From assembly GCA_016342455.1 (NCBI GenBank), contig JAEIOE010000010.1:1-51992 (forward strand): 51,992 nt of DNA. The letters run 5' to 3'. Of the stretch, positions 8,201 through 16,486 are shown in pieces. Within the stretch, counting starts at the first letter, position 1. Every line of letters begins with the position of its first letter. The notes below the pieces were generated by a model. It did no database searches, was not told the DNA's origin, and was given only the letters and a program-made list of their open reading frames with translations. Both the position numbers and the translations under genes were made by a program. The stretch is from Mycoplasmatota bacterium (GTDB lineage: Bacteria; Bacillota_I; Bacilli_A; Izemoplasmatales; Hujiaoplasmataceae).

Positions 8201-9370
8201 TTACAAATTATTATTTTTAAAGTAACTTACTATCCTTTTTAATCCTTCTTCTAAGATTACTCTAGATGTAGCTACATTAATTCTAAGAAAGCCTTTAGAG
8301 TTTTCAGAATAATTAAAGCCATCATTTACAATCACTCTAGATTTTTCAAATAAGTCATTTTGTAGACTTTCTACTTCTTTATAATAAGCACTGATGTCTA
8401 CCCATACTAAATAAGTAGCTTCTGGTTTGTGTACTTTGACTAATGGTAGTTCTTTTTTAAAGTATTCTATTAAGAACTTAATGTTTTTTTCTAAATATAC
8501 TAATAATTGTTCTAACCATTCATCGCCATATTGATAAGCGGCGATAAAACCTTCAATACCAAAAACGTTTATCATTCCAACTTCATTTTGTTCAACTGCT
8601 TTCTGTACTTGTTTAAATATTTCTTTGTTTGGAATGATCATGGCAGCGGCTTTTAAACCAGCCAGATTAAAGGTTTTAGATGGTGCTGTACAAGTAATAC
8701 TATTATTTGCGAATGCTTCTTTAATAGACAGATATGGTGTGTAGTTATGACCTGTATATACGATGTCTCTATGTATTTCATCAGAGACAACTAATACATT
8801 GTGTTTTAAACAGATATCTCCTAATTTTTCTAATTCTATCCTTGTAAAACATTTTCCTACTGGATTGTGAGGATTACAAAGGATAAACAGTTTTGTATCT
8901 TCTCTTTTAGCTAGTTCTTCAAAGTTTTCATAATCAACGACATAAGAACCGTTTTCTAAGATCAATTCATTTTTTAGAATGTTAGCCCCATTGTTTTCTA
9001 TTGCAATATGAAAATGATTATATACAGGAGTTTGGATAATGACACTCTCTCCTGGTTTTGTGAAAGTCTTTATAATACAACTAAGAGAAGGTATTACCCC
9101 AGTAACTCTTTGAATCCATTCTCTTGAAATATTTGTATCATGTCTTTTCTTCCACCAAAGAATTTCAGCTTCATAAAATTCATCTGGTGTTTTGGGATAT
9201 CCATAAGCTCCAAAAGATGCTCTTTTAAGAAGTGCTTCTTTTATTTCATCCGCTACTGCGAAATCCATATCAGCTACCCATAAAGGAATAAACTCACCAC
9301 TTTGCACTGTCCATTTAATTGAATTAGTCGCTATTCTATCTACTGTTTCATCAAAATTATATTTTTGCAT
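8201..9370 (-). CDS. MalY/PatB-family PLP C-S lyase (cystathionine beta-lyase)
   Basis: A 389-residue fold-type I PLP enzyme. The N-terminal IPLWVADMDFAVADEI motif near residue 28 is the MalY/PatB signature. The aspartate and Tyr region is in LVVSDEIHRDIVY near residue 195. The PLP lysine lies in APSKTFNLAGLK near residue 230. The C-terminal arginine is in GFLRINVATSR near residue 363. It should cleave cystathionine or cysteine to thiol, pyruvate and ammonia; transaminase activity is possible but less typical. It is the last gene of an operon with two membrane proteins, three bases after the preceding stop. Confidence 0.88.
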   Translation of the reverse strand: MQKYNFDETVDRIATNSIKWTVQSGEFIPLWVADMDFAVADEIKEALLKRASFGAYGYPKTPDEFYEAEILWWKKRHDTNISREWIQRVTGVIPSLSCIIKTFTKPGESVIIQTPVYNHFHIAIENNGANILKNELILENGSYVVDYENFEELAKREDTKLFILCNPHNPVGKCFTRIELEKLGDICLKHNVLVVSDEIHRDIVYTGHNYTPYLSIKEAFANNSITCTAPSKTFNLAGLKAAAMIIPNKEIFKQVQKAVEQNEVGMINVFGIEGFIAAYQYGDEWLEQLLVYLEKNIKFLIEYFKKELPLVKVHKPEATYLVWVDISAYYKEVESLQNDLFEKSRVIVNDGFNYSENSKGFLRINVATSRVILEEGLKRIVSYFKNNNL

Positions 9371-9373
9371 AAC

Positions 9374-10006
9374 TTACCTTTCAATTAACTCTTTATTTCT
9401 TCCTATTTGCAATTCATATTTTAATCCAGCATTCTTTAAAAACCCTAAAAATATATCATTCACTTCAACGTTTCCATAAACATATTTTTTCTTGCCATTA
9501 ACAACGAATAAAATTTTCGGTTTCATCACTTCTAAACCGTTCTTGATTTTATAAAAGAATTTAACATAGGCATTAGATGCTTTAGCTTCAAAGTATAATT
9601 TTACCCCTTTTCTTTGTATGTCGAATAATTTATAATTTTCTTCTTCTATATCCAATAACATATAGATAATTTGACTACTTTTTCCATTAGAAACAACTCG
9701 ATACAGCGGAACTTTAGTGCCTTCTGTCTCATATGCTACAAACTTTTGATAGTAGTAGGGTTCAAAAGTTTTAGACTTCGATTTATTTTGCACAATAAAT
9801 ACGATGATACTTAGCAAAACCATAAGACTACCAATTATCAGCAATACTAGAAACCCTTCATCTTCACCAGATGCTTGCATAGCAAAAGCGCCAACCACCA
9901 TTGGTAGTCCTATTATAAAGAAAATACCAACCATAACTTTTAAACTCAATAATTGTTGTTTCAATAATAATTCTCTATATTCTTCATTTGGAATAATGCT
10001 ACTCAT
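9374..10006 (-). CDS. Hypothetical membrane protein with cytosolic domain
   Basis: A 210-residue protein with two transmembrane helices near residues 23-43 and 52-72, separated by a short acidic loop (ASGEDEG). A C-terminal beta-rich domain of about 130 residues follows. The positive flank after helix 2 (NKSKSK) places both termini inside. No family is recognised. It overlaps the end of the upstream membrane protein gene by eight bases and stops three bases before the MalY-type gene. Confidence 0.6.
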   Translation of the reverse strand: MSSIIPNEEYRELLLKQQLLSLKVMVGIFFIIGLPMVVGAFAMQASGEDEGFLVLLIIGSLMVLLSIIVFIVQNKSKSKTFEPYYYQKFVAYETEGTKVPLYRVVSNGKSSQIIYMLLDIEEENYKLFDIQRKGVKLYFEAKASNAYVKFFYKIKNGLEVMKPKILFVVNGKKKYVYGNVEVNDIFLGFLKNAGLKYELQIGRNKELIER

Positions 10007-10970
10007 ATACTTTCCCTCTTCTTCTCTTTTTCATTTTATCTAAAAGCATAGATATGCCACTAGTAATTATAACAGAAATCATAGCCATTAATCCGAGTTT
10101 TCCGCCTAAGCCATTAAAAAACTCAATAAATAAATCATAGATTAAGCCAAGGACGATACCAGACAATAAAACATAGTAAACATTTTTCAGTCTTTTCTCA
10201 GAGGACATTCCAATAAAACTAGCTGAGAAATAGACAACTACGTAGTCATAATGTTCTGGAATAAAGCAAATAAATATCAAAGCGAAAATGAAACTAGGCA
10301 ATGCTGAAGCAAATACAGCTGATACTTTAAAAAAATGTTTAAAATAGAATGTTATTAAAACCCCAAGGATTGTTGTGAGTATTAATAAGAATGTATTAAA
10401 GGAAATGCTTACTGTTATGAAATCATCCGCAAAGATACTATGAACAATTAAAGAAGACAAGAATGCCACAGTTCCTAGTTTACCGCCATAGCCTTTAAAT
10501 AATGGTTTTGTTAGTATAAAGATAAACGCACATACTAATGCTAATACTGAAACTTCTAAAAAACCAAATAAAGAAACAGAAACCATCCCGGCAAAAGATC
10601 CACAATAAACTGCTAATTGGTGCTTTTTAACTAGGAAATAACCTAGTAAGCCTGTCATGCTAGAAGCTAAAACTACAGATATTCCTAAGAAATGACTTAA
10701 ACTATAAGTAAAAAAAACAGCGATTATTACAAACAAAGCATCTAAATCATTAAATCTAATCTTTTTGCTTTCGTCTGATTCTCTAATAAACTGCCTCACA
10801 AGTCCTACTATCAAAAATACGAAAAGAATCGCATAGATAATATCTAAGGCGATTTCTTCAGACTCAAATAAAACAGTGATGTAAGCATAAAACAATGCGG
10901 CGATCAATATAACAAAGCCTATCCACTGTTGGCGAGTTACAATAAAGTTTTTTATCTTGTTTTTTTCCAT
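9999..10970 (-). CDS. Polytopic membrane protein, unknown function
   Basis: A 323-residue protein with about nine or ten hydrophobic helices, a basic N-terminus and a very basic tail (KMKKRRRGK), suggesting both ends lie in the cytosol. No motif of a known transporter family is seen. It is the first gene of a three-gene operon ending with the MalY-type lyase, and overlaps the next gene by eight bases. There is no ribosome site before the ATG, and two overlapping -10 elements (10977-10987) leave almost no leader. The mRNA is therefore probably leaderless. Confidence 0.65.
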   Translation of the reverse strand: MEKNKIKNFIVTRQQWIGFVILIAALFYAYITVLFESEEIALDIIYAILFVFLIVGLVRQFIRESDESKKIRFNDLDALFVIIAVFFTYSLSHFLGISVVLASSMTGLLGYFLVKKHQLAVYCGSFAGMVSVSLFGFLEVSVLALVCAFIFILTKPLFKGYGGKLGTVAFLSSLIVHSIFADDFITVSISFNTFLLILTTILGVLITFYFKHFFKVSAVFASALPSFIFALIFICFIPEHYDYVVVYFSASFIGMSSEKRLKNVYYVLLSGIVLGLIYDLFIEFFNGLGGKLGLMAMISVIITSGISMLLDKMKKRRRGKVYE

Positions 10971-10987
10971 ACACTAATCATATCATA
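10971..10987 (-). promoter_or_regulatory. -10 element(s) of a near-leaderless promoter
   Basis: On the minus strand two TATGAT hexamers overlap (10987-10982 and 10982-10977). The second is preceded by TG in the extended -10 position. The second ends six bases before the ATG of the membrane protein, so transcription would start at or within a few bases of the start codon. Confidence 0.5.
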
Positions 10988-11013
10988 TATCAGTTAGATT
11001 TTAAATGCACCAA

Positions 11014-11040
11014 GGAAAAAGCACCCTTTTCGGGTGCTTT
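11014..11040. terminator. Intrinsic terminator
   Basis: AAAGCACCC pairs with GGGTGCTTT around TTTTC/GAAAA, with T-runs on both sides. It lies 15 bases after the TetR stop at 11055 and could also stop plus-strand transcription. Confidence 0.85.
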
Positions 11041-11054
11041 AGATAATTATTATT

Positions 11055-11597
11055 TTAAAAGAAACGTTCCATGACTATTTTAAAGTATTTCTCCATATCT
11101 TCTTCTTGTAAGTTAATTGCAATCACTCCAAAATAGATCCATTCGGCAGCTATCTTTATTTCATCTTCTGCAACATGGCTATTCCTAATAGATTGTTTCA
11201 ATAAATTAATGATGACATCTAGTCCACTCTTCTTTACAATATTCGCTCGACATTCACCATCTACTGCAACTGAAACATTAACAAAGAGGTATTTTCCCAA
11301 ACCGGAACGGTTATTAACATCTTCATTTATTACTCTGAATACATTAATTGCTTTATCTTTTAATTCTAATTCACTTTCTACTATTTCCAATAACTTAGTT
11401 TTTGTAATCTGCCAACTATGACTAAATACTTGTTCCAAAAAAGCATCTCTAGAATCAAAGTAATTGTAAATTGTACCAAGGGCACAATTTGCATGTTTCG
11501 CTATATTTCTCGCTGTGCAGCTCTCTAAGCCCTCTTCTTTTATAATAAATTCCGCTATTTCAATCAACTTTTCCTTTGATAATACTTTATTTCTCAT
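11055..11597 (-). CDS. TetR-family regulator of the MATE pump operon
   Basis: A 180-residue TetR-type repressor. The N-terminal helix-turn-helix lies near residues 22-47 (CTARNIAKHANCALGTIYNY, then FDSRDAFLEQVF). The rest is the helical ligand and dimer domain. It follows the MATE gene by ten bases, so pump and regulator share a transcript. The likely operator is the 13-base palindrome inside the MATE promoter (13000-13012), which would give autoregulation and induction by a pump substrate. That link is inference from position. Confidence 0.85.
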   Translation of the reverse strand: MRNKVLSKEKLIEIAEFIIKEEGLESCTARNIAKHANCALGTIYNYFDSRDAFLEQVFSHSWQITKTKLLEIVESELELKDKAINVFRVINEDVNNRSGLGKYLFVNVSVAVDGECRANIVKKSGLDVIINLLKQSIRNSHVAEDEIKIAAEWIYFGVIAINLQEEDMEKYFKIVMERFF

Positions 11598-11607
11598 ATC
11601 AATACTC

Positions 11608-12966
11608 CTAATGAGTCATTAAGACATCTAATTTTTTATTGATAAAGAATGGTGCGATAACAGCTATTGATAAAAGTGCTGTTAAGAAATCTCCTAAGGC
11701 TTGAGAAATCAATACTCCATCCACACCAAAAATTCCAGGTAAAATTAATATCAATGGAATAAAGAACAATCCTTGTCTTGAAACACTTAGAATCAAAGCT
11801 TCTACTCCTCGACCTAACGATTGATAGAATACAGCGATTGGATTAGAAATACCCATGAAAAGCATACCAATTGCATAATATCTAAAACCTATCATTCCAT
11901 AGTTTGTTACAGACTCACTTGAATTATAGATAATAAATATTACATCCGAGAATAATAAGAAGAAAATAGATGCTATAATCACAATTCCTAAAGACACCTT
12001 CAGTGCATATCTAAAGGAATCCTTAACTCTCTGTTTGTTTCCAGCACCAAAGTTATATCCAGCTACAGGCTGGAATCCCTGACAAAAACCAAATACAAAA
12101 TACATTGGTATCATCGATACTCTGGTTATAATTCCAATTGCAGTAACTAAATCAGTTGAGACATCAGAGGCAGCATTGTTTAAAATACCAATTGCAACAG
12201 AAACTAATACTTGTCTAAAGAAAGTTGGAATACCTACCTTCAATATTTCCTTGTAAATTGCAACTGATGGTTTGAAGTTTTTCGGAGCTATCTTAATTAG
12301 TGATTTTCCTCTAATGAAGATAGATAATAAGATTGCTGAAGACACAAATTGGGAAAGCATCGTTGCGATTGCGGCACCCGCAATCCCCCAACCAAAAACA
12401 AAAATGAAGATAGGGTCTAAAATGATATTTAAGACAGATCCGATAGCCATTCCAATCATTGAATACTTTGCAGAACCTTCTGATCTTAAAATATTGTTCA
12501 GAATCATATTTAGAATAGTAAATGCATAACCAAAGATTATATAAGAACCATATTCTTTAGCTAAGTCTAAGGTGTTTACATCTGCTCCAAATAGATTTAG
12601 AATTGGCTCTAAGAAAAATAGATTTACCGTTGTTAATATTAATCCTAAGATGATACCTGTAAAGAATGAAACAGTAGCGACTTTGTTCGCTTCTATTTTA
12701 TTGTTTTTACCAAGCAGTCTCGATATGTAGCTCCCACCACCCATTCCAAGTGCTAAACCAATTGAAGATGCAATTAGCATAATTGGGAATACTACCTGAG
12801 TCGCAGCTACTTCATATCCTTCCTCTGAAATCCAAGATACAAAGATAGAGTCTACTACATTATATATAGCCATAACAATCATACCAATGATTGCAGGCGT
12901 CGCCATTTTATTTACCGCTTTACTTACTTTTTCATTTTTAAGTAAGTGTATTCTTTTGTCGTCCAT
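11608..12966 (-). CDS. MATE-family multidrug/metabolite efflux transporter
   Basis: A 452-residue protein with twelve predicted helices in two MatE domains, residues about 12-220 and 235-440. The N-terminal helix includes MATPAIIGMIVMAIYNVVDS, typical for the DinF/NorM-like bacterial MATE proteins. The loop ALGMGGGSYISRLLGK near residue 73 is also characteristic. It should export cationic compounds using a Na+ or H+ gradient; the cargo is unknown. It is first in the operon with its TetR regulator, and its promoter holds a perfect palindrome between -35 and -10. The start follows GGAGGG. Confidence 0.88.
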   Translation of the reverse strand: MDDKRIHLLKNEKVSKAVNKMATPAIIGMIVMAIYNVVDSIFVSWISEEGYEVAATQVVFPIMLIASSIGLALGMGGGSYISRLLGKNNKIEANKVATVSFFTGIILGLILTTVNLFFLEPILNLFGADVNTLDLAKEYGSYIIFGYAFTILNMILNNILRSEGSAKYSMIGMAIGSVLNIILDPIFIFVFGWGIAGAAIATMLSQFVSSAILLSIFIRGKSLIKIAPKNFKPSVAIYKEILKVGIPTFFRQVLVSVAIGILNNAASDVSTDLVTAIGIITRVSMIPMYFVFGFCQGFQPVAGYNFGAGNKQRVKDSFRYALKVSLGIVIIASIFFLLFSDVIFIIYNSSESVTNYGMIGFRYYAIGMLFMGISNPIAVFYQSLGRGVEALILSVSRQGLFFIPLILILPGIFGVDGVLISQALGDFLTALLSIAVIAPFFINKKLDVLMTH

Positions 12967-12991
12967 AAGGCCCTCCTAATATGTTATTATC

Positions 12992-13020
12992 ATTATATAT
13001 GAACATTGTTCACTTTGCAA
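12992..13020 (-). promoter_or_regulatory. MATE promoter with TetR-type operator in the spacer
   Basis: On the minus strand the -35 is TTGCAA (13020-13015) and the -10 is TATAAT (12997-12992), with a spacer of exactly 17 bases. The spacer contains the palindrome TGAACA-A-TGTTCA (13000-13012). A repressor bound there would block RNA polymerase. The TetR gene of the same operon is the natural candidate. Confidence 0.75.
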
Positions 13021-13040
13021 TAATTTTTTGCACTAAGCAT

Positions 13041-13064
13041 AAAAAAAAGCAGATAATTATCTGC
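13041..13064 (-). terminator. Terminator of the NifU/ABC/GTPase operon
   Basis: On the minus strand GCAGATAATTATCTGC (13064-13049) forms a perfect stem and eight T follow (13048-13041). It starts three bases after the stop of the zinc-ribbon gene and closes the five-gene operon. Confidence 0.85.
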
Positions 13065-13067
13065 AAT

Positions 13068-13313
13068 TTATTTCTTAATAATCTTTCCTGCTTTTTGTAC
13101 AATATTAGGATCATGACAACTACAAGGTGTTACTGCGAAGATCATTCCACAGCTTGGACATTTATCTTCAAAGAATTCCATTGTGAATTTAGTTCCACAA
13201 TCACAAGTTAAGTCATGAGGTATTGGTAACGCTCCATCACTAAATCCCATCATTCTTACTTTATCAACTACTTGTTGACCATTTTGAAATGTTCCTGAAC
13301 ATCCATCGTGCAT
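13068..13313 (-). CDS. Small zinc-ribbon protein of the NifU/ABC/GTPase operon
   Basis: An 81-residue cysteine-rich protein. A ribbon is formed by C37-x-C39 and C52-x-x-C55 (CDCGTKF, then KCPSCGMIF). A further C64-x-C66-H67 (PCSCHDP) and an isolated C5 give extra ligands. This allows a zinc site plus perhaps a second metal site. No signal peptide or membrane helix is seen. Its ATG overlaps the stop of the ABC ATPase gene by one base (TAATG), so it is translationally coupled to it. I know no named family for it. The arrangement suggests a small metal carrier or subunit, which is inference. Confidence 0.7.
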   Translation of the reverse strand: MHDGCSGTFQNGQQVVDKVRMMGFSDGALPIPHDLTCDCGTKFTMEFFEDKCPSCGMIFAVTPCSCHDPNIVQKAGKIIKK

Positions 13314-14326
13314 TATTCTTCCTCCTTCAAAGTAATTTTTTTACCGTGTCTTAATTTGTTGCGCATAGACATCATAAATTGGTCCATTTTTTCAAGCTCT
13401 CCTAAAATACTTCTTTCTTCATCAGTAATTTCTAGAACTTTCTCAATGCCACCATTCTTAATAACAATTCTTCTATCACCCATTAAGGCTAAGATTGGAT
13501 CATGTGTTGACATCAACACAATCTTATCTTCACTAACTAATAGGTCAAGTGCCATCTTACGATCAATCCCTGCGTTTTCAATCTCATCAATTAATATAAT
13601 TGGTGATGAACTTAAGATAGCTGTATCAGCTATCATTAACGCTCTGGATTGTCCTCCGCTTAATTCTGTAATTGGCGTATCTATATCAAATGTTTCACCA
13701 GCTAATGAATTCGCTTTGTTAAAAATATTTTGAATTACAGTATCTTTATCTTCAACTAATCTAGAACTTGCATGCAAATCTAAGAATTCCGCTACTGTCA
13801 TATCCATAACAAAATTCATATTTTGTGACAGTTGTGCAACTAATCTATTTGATGAAGAAAATCTTTCATGAGTTTCTAAAGAACGACCATTAATATGAAT
13901 GATTCTTTTGGTTGGTGTATCTTTATTCGCTGCCCATTCGATATCAGCTAATAATCTTGATTTACCAGAACCAGTAGGTCCAACAATAGATACTACTTCT
14001 CCACTTTTAATCGTTATTTCTTCAAACTTTTCTTTTTTCCCATCTTTATAAAGACCAGGATATATCGTTATTGTATTATTGGTTGGTTTATCACTAACAA
14101 AATATGCTTTCATAATATCAAGGTATTGAATCAAACCTATTTTAAAAGCTTCAGGGTTAATCGCATTTTCTTCAATCGTGTCATAATCTAGAATACCTAA
14201 TAATTGTTCTACTGTTAAGTTTTCGTGTCCTTTAAAAGGTACTAAGTTATCATTAAAATAATCTTTTATAAAAGGATACTTTATGATTAATTCAGAAATG
14301 GTATAGTGCGTTAATATATTCTTCAT
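13313..14326 (-). CDS. ABC-type ATPase with N-terminal DUF1858-like domain, no cognate permease
   Basis: A 337-residue cytosolic protein. Residues 1-75 form a small helical domain (ILTHYTISELIIKYP, then NLTVEQLLGIL) resembling the DUF1858/ScdA N-terminal type. Residues about 85-315 are a complete ABC ATPase: Walker A GPTGSGKS at 116-123, a Q-loop near Q165/Q168, signature LSGGQS at 222-227, Walker B IILIDE with D247 and E248, and switch H275 (STHD). A basic tail follows. All residues for hydrolysis are present. No transmembrane partner lies in the operon, so it is not an obvious importer. It overlaps both neighbours by one base (TAATG). SufC is the best-known cytosolic analogue, but this is a different subfamily. 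Confidence 0.8.
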   Translation of the reverse strand: MKNILTHYTISELIIKYPFIKDYFNDNLVPFKGHENLTVEQLLGILDYDTIEENAINPEAFKIGLIQYLDIMKAYFVSDKPTNNTITIYPGLYKDGKKEKFEEITIKSGEVVSIVGPTGSGKSRLLADIEWAANKDTPTKRIIHINGRSLETHERFSSSNRLVAQLSQNMNFVMDMTVAEFLDLHASSRLVEDKDTVIQNIFNKANSLAGETFDIDTPITELSGGQSRALMIADTAILSSSPIILIDEIENAGIDRKMALDLLVSEDKIVLMSTHDPILALMGDRRIVIKNGGIEKVLEITDEERSILGELEKMDQFMMSMRNKLRHGKKITLKEEE

Positions 14327-15021
14327 TATTTATCACCTAAGTCAATCTTTCTTACATTACCAACTTGATGCTTTTTACCAATTCTTGTTTCTCCCAAACA
14401 ATAACTACATAAAGCTGAAGGCATTGGGTATCTTAGCGTCATACCTTCTAGTGTTTTAACATCTTGTTTCTCATCATATATTAATGTGCTTAATTCAAAA
14501 GCTCCTTGACCGTTGAGCCCGTTCACGTGCATAATAATCGCTTTTGGATTCACTGACTGAACTTTCATTGTAAACACTTCACGTTCCGCTTGAGAAACAA
14601 TATCGCCTTTTGTAATTACTACGATATCGGCTGACTTAAGCATCGGTCCTATTTTCTTTGGTGTATTGATACCACTAAGGTTATCAATAACACAAACAGC
14701 TTTAATTCCTTTGATATATGGTGAACAACGATTGCAAAGTCCAGCTGATTCTGTGATTAAGATATCTATATCTAATCCTACTCCCCATTCAACTACTTCT
14801 TCAATATTTGATACAAAGTAATGATCAGGACAAAGTGAACCACTTAGGCCTTTTTTCACTGGAATATTTAATTTTTTAAAGTATTCATCATCGTCTGTAA
14901 ATAAACAATCAAATTTCACTACTCCTACTTTTAAACCTCTTCTAATGAAATGATCTATCGTTTTAAGCAGAATTGATGTCTTACCTGATGAAGGTGGTCC
15001 TGATACTGTAATTAAATCCAT
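14326..15021 (-). CDS. HypB/UreG-like P-loop GTPase with cysteine motifs
   Basis: A 231-residue SIMIBI-class nucleotide-binding protein. Features are Walker A GPPSSGKTS (8-16), a switch region D38-C39, a second motif ITESAGLCNRCSP near 89-101 that parallels the ESxG/ENxG loop of UreG and HypB, and a base-specificity motif TKGD (137-140) in place of NKxD. Cysteines C39, C64, C96 and C99 gather in the switch areas, and C205-x-x-C208 (CSYCLGE) sits near the end. These suit metal binding coupled to GTP hydrolysis, as in Ni insertion chaperones. It is not HypB or UreG itself: there is no His-rich tail and no hydrogenase or urease gene nearby. It follows the binding-protein gene by one base. Confidence 0.75.
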   Translation of the reverse strand: MDLITVSGPPSSGKTSILLKTIDHFIRRGLKVGVVKFDCLFTDDDEYFKKLNIPVKKGLSGSLCPDHYFVSNIEEVVEWGVGLDIDILITESAGLCNRCSPYIKGIKAVCVIDNLSGINTPKKIGPMLKSADIVVITKGDIVSQAEREVFTMKVQSVNPKAIIMHVNGLNGQGAFELSTLIYDEKQDVKTLEGMTLRYPMPSALCSYCLGETRIGKKHQVGNVRKIDLGDK

Positions 15022-15022
15022 A

Positions 15023-16210
15023 TTACTTCATTCCTTTCTCGAACTCAGTCATACATTTTTTAAGTATAGTTCCTATATCATTGTTATCTATATAATCCCA
15101 GCCTATCCAGTTGAATTTAGGATTTAAAATTTTATTATCTACATCTTTATGAGTAGAAGGGAATAAGCCTTTATGAGAAAGGATTTCTCCAACTTCTTTT
15201 GATAAGAAGAATTCACTTATCGCTTTCAATCCTTCTTCTTTTGACTTTTTAGTTAACATGAATATTGGTGAAACAATCGCGCCATCTTCAGGCCAAACTG
15301 CTTGCATAACTGAACCTGGTAACGCCATCTTCGTAAAGAAATATGGCATGATAGAAATAGCAGGTTTAATCCTAGCTCTTCTTTCACTCTTTACCATTTG
15401 TGCAGGATGCATAGAAGCTATCATTTGTTTTCCTAATCTGTTAACTCCGACTAAGCCATAATCTTTATAGATATGAATCAGAATAGCATTAAATAAATCA
15501 AAGTCACTTACAGGTAAACTAACAGAACTTTCATAAATAGGATCTAATAAATCCTTCCAAGTTTTAGGCATAGGTCTTTCACCTAAGACTTGTGTATTTA
15601 CTAAGAATACTGCGGGTACTACCGCAAACATTGAATAATCATGATTTGGGTCTTTTAGAGCGATTTCTTCATTATCAAAATCCTTATTGATTTCTCTTTC
15701 AAAATGATAATCTTTAAATACCTTATCATCTTTAAAACGCTTCATTAACTCTTGTTCAAAGAATAAATCGAATCCAGCTGATATATATATGTCAGCTAAG
15801 TCTTCTTCTGTTTTTGCGACTAATACTTCTTCTTTAAGCCAATCTAAGCCTTCTGAAGCAGCTTTTAAATTATGATTGATATTCTTTATTTCAGGAGTCT
15901 TTGATAATGCTTCTAACAACGGTAATCTTACAGGACAAGGTAAAAGCCCCACTAAATTAATAGAGCCATTTTTATTCCCGTCTTGTAAAGTGACATCGAT
16001 ATTCTTTGATTCTAATGTTTCATTAAGCAGTTCAACAAAAACATCCGCGTTCTTCCCTCTTGTTTTTAATAAAGCTTCTAAAGTTAATCCACCTATTTGT
16101 TTTAATACATGTGGATTATCTAAACCTTTAAAGCCATAATTATTAAACACATCAATTAATGATGCGTCTATTTCAATGATTTCTTTTACTGTTAGGTCCT
16201 TTGAAATCAT
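15023..16210 (-). CDS. Cytosolic solute-binding-like protein with N-terminal DUF1858-like domain
   Basis: A 395-residue protein in two parts. Residues 1-65 (LTVKEIIEIDASLIDVFNNY, then GLTLEALLKTRG) match the DUF1858 pattern but lack its cysteine pair. Residues about 82-395 look like an AfuA/Fe3+-type periplasmic binding fold, with the family segments TWKDLLDPIYESSVSLP and SEFFLSKEVGEILSHKGLFP. There is no signal peptide or lipobox, so it should stay in the cytosol, which is unusual for this fold. LLPCPVRLP near residue 89 offers a cysteine. It overlaps the NifU-like gene by four bases (ATGA). Substrate unknown; an iron or metal-complex ligand is a guess from the fold. Confidence 0.75.
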   Translation of the reverse strand: MISKDLTVKEIIEIDASLIDVFNNYGFKGLDNPHVLKQIGGLTLEALLKTRGKNADVFVELLNETLESKNIDVTLQDGNKNGSINLVGLLPCPVRLPLLEALSKTPEIKNINHNLKAASEGLDWLKEEVLVAKTEEDLADIYISAGFDLFFEQELMKRFKDDKVFKDYHFEREINKDFDNEEIALKDPNHDYSMFAVVPAVFLVNTQVLGERPMPKTWKDLLDPIYESSVSLPVSDFDLFNAILIHIYKDYGLVGVNRLGKQMIASMHPAQMVKSERRARIKPAISIMPYFFTKMALPGSVMQAVWPEDGAIVSPIFMLTKKSKEEGLKAISEFFLSKEVGEILSHKGLFPSTHKDVDNKILNPKFNWIGWDYIDNNDIGTILKKCMTEFEKGMK

Positions 16211-16437
16211 TCTACTAATTCAACTCCAATAACTCCAGGTACTTCCGCTAAAAGAATACTTTCAATTCCATCATACAATGTAACATTAATATAACTACAA
16301 CCAACACAAGCTCCGTGTACTTTTACAAATACCAATCCGTCTTCGAATTTAACGAATTCTACATCGCCACCATCTTCTTGTAGTTGAGGTCTCACTCTAT
16401 CTAATACTTCTTTGATTTTAATTACTGTTTGTTCCAT
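16207..16437 (-). CDS. NifU C-terminal-domain Fe-S scaffold protein
   Basis: A 76-residue stand-alone NifU C-terminal (Nfu) domain. The C44-x-x-C47 pair (HGACVGCS) binds an Fe-S cluster at a dimer interface. The flanking LQEDGGDVEFV and the closing PGVIGVELVE are typical. It should assemble or carry a 4Fe-4S cluster in the cytosol. I chose the second ATG (16437), because AGGAG directly abuts the first ATG (16446) and is correctly spaced only for the second. It is the first gene of the five-gene operon and overlaps the next by ATGA, so the operon probably handles Fe-S or another metal centre. Confidence 0.88.
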   Translation of the reverse strand: MEQTVIKIKEVLDRVRPQLQEDGGDVEFVKFEDGLVFVKVHGACVGCSYINVTLYDGIESILLAEVPGVIGVELVE

Positions 16438-16486
16438 ATGATTCATCTCCTAATATATATATTTATTCATCTTTTAAAACATAGGT

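Noticed and set aside
8045-8242. 65-residue plus-strand frame
   Set aside because: Very AT-rich, no ribosome site, overlaps the terminator and the end of the MalY-type gene on the other strand; composition is not coding-like.
13308-13733. 141-residue plus-strand frame opposite the ABC ATPase
   Set aside because: Antisense shadow of a protein with complete ABC motifs; no start signals.
13313-14326. Interpretation of the ABC ATPase as SufC
   Set aside because: No SufB/SufD/SufS/SufU genes are adjacent, and the protein carries an extra N-terminal domain that SufC lacks.
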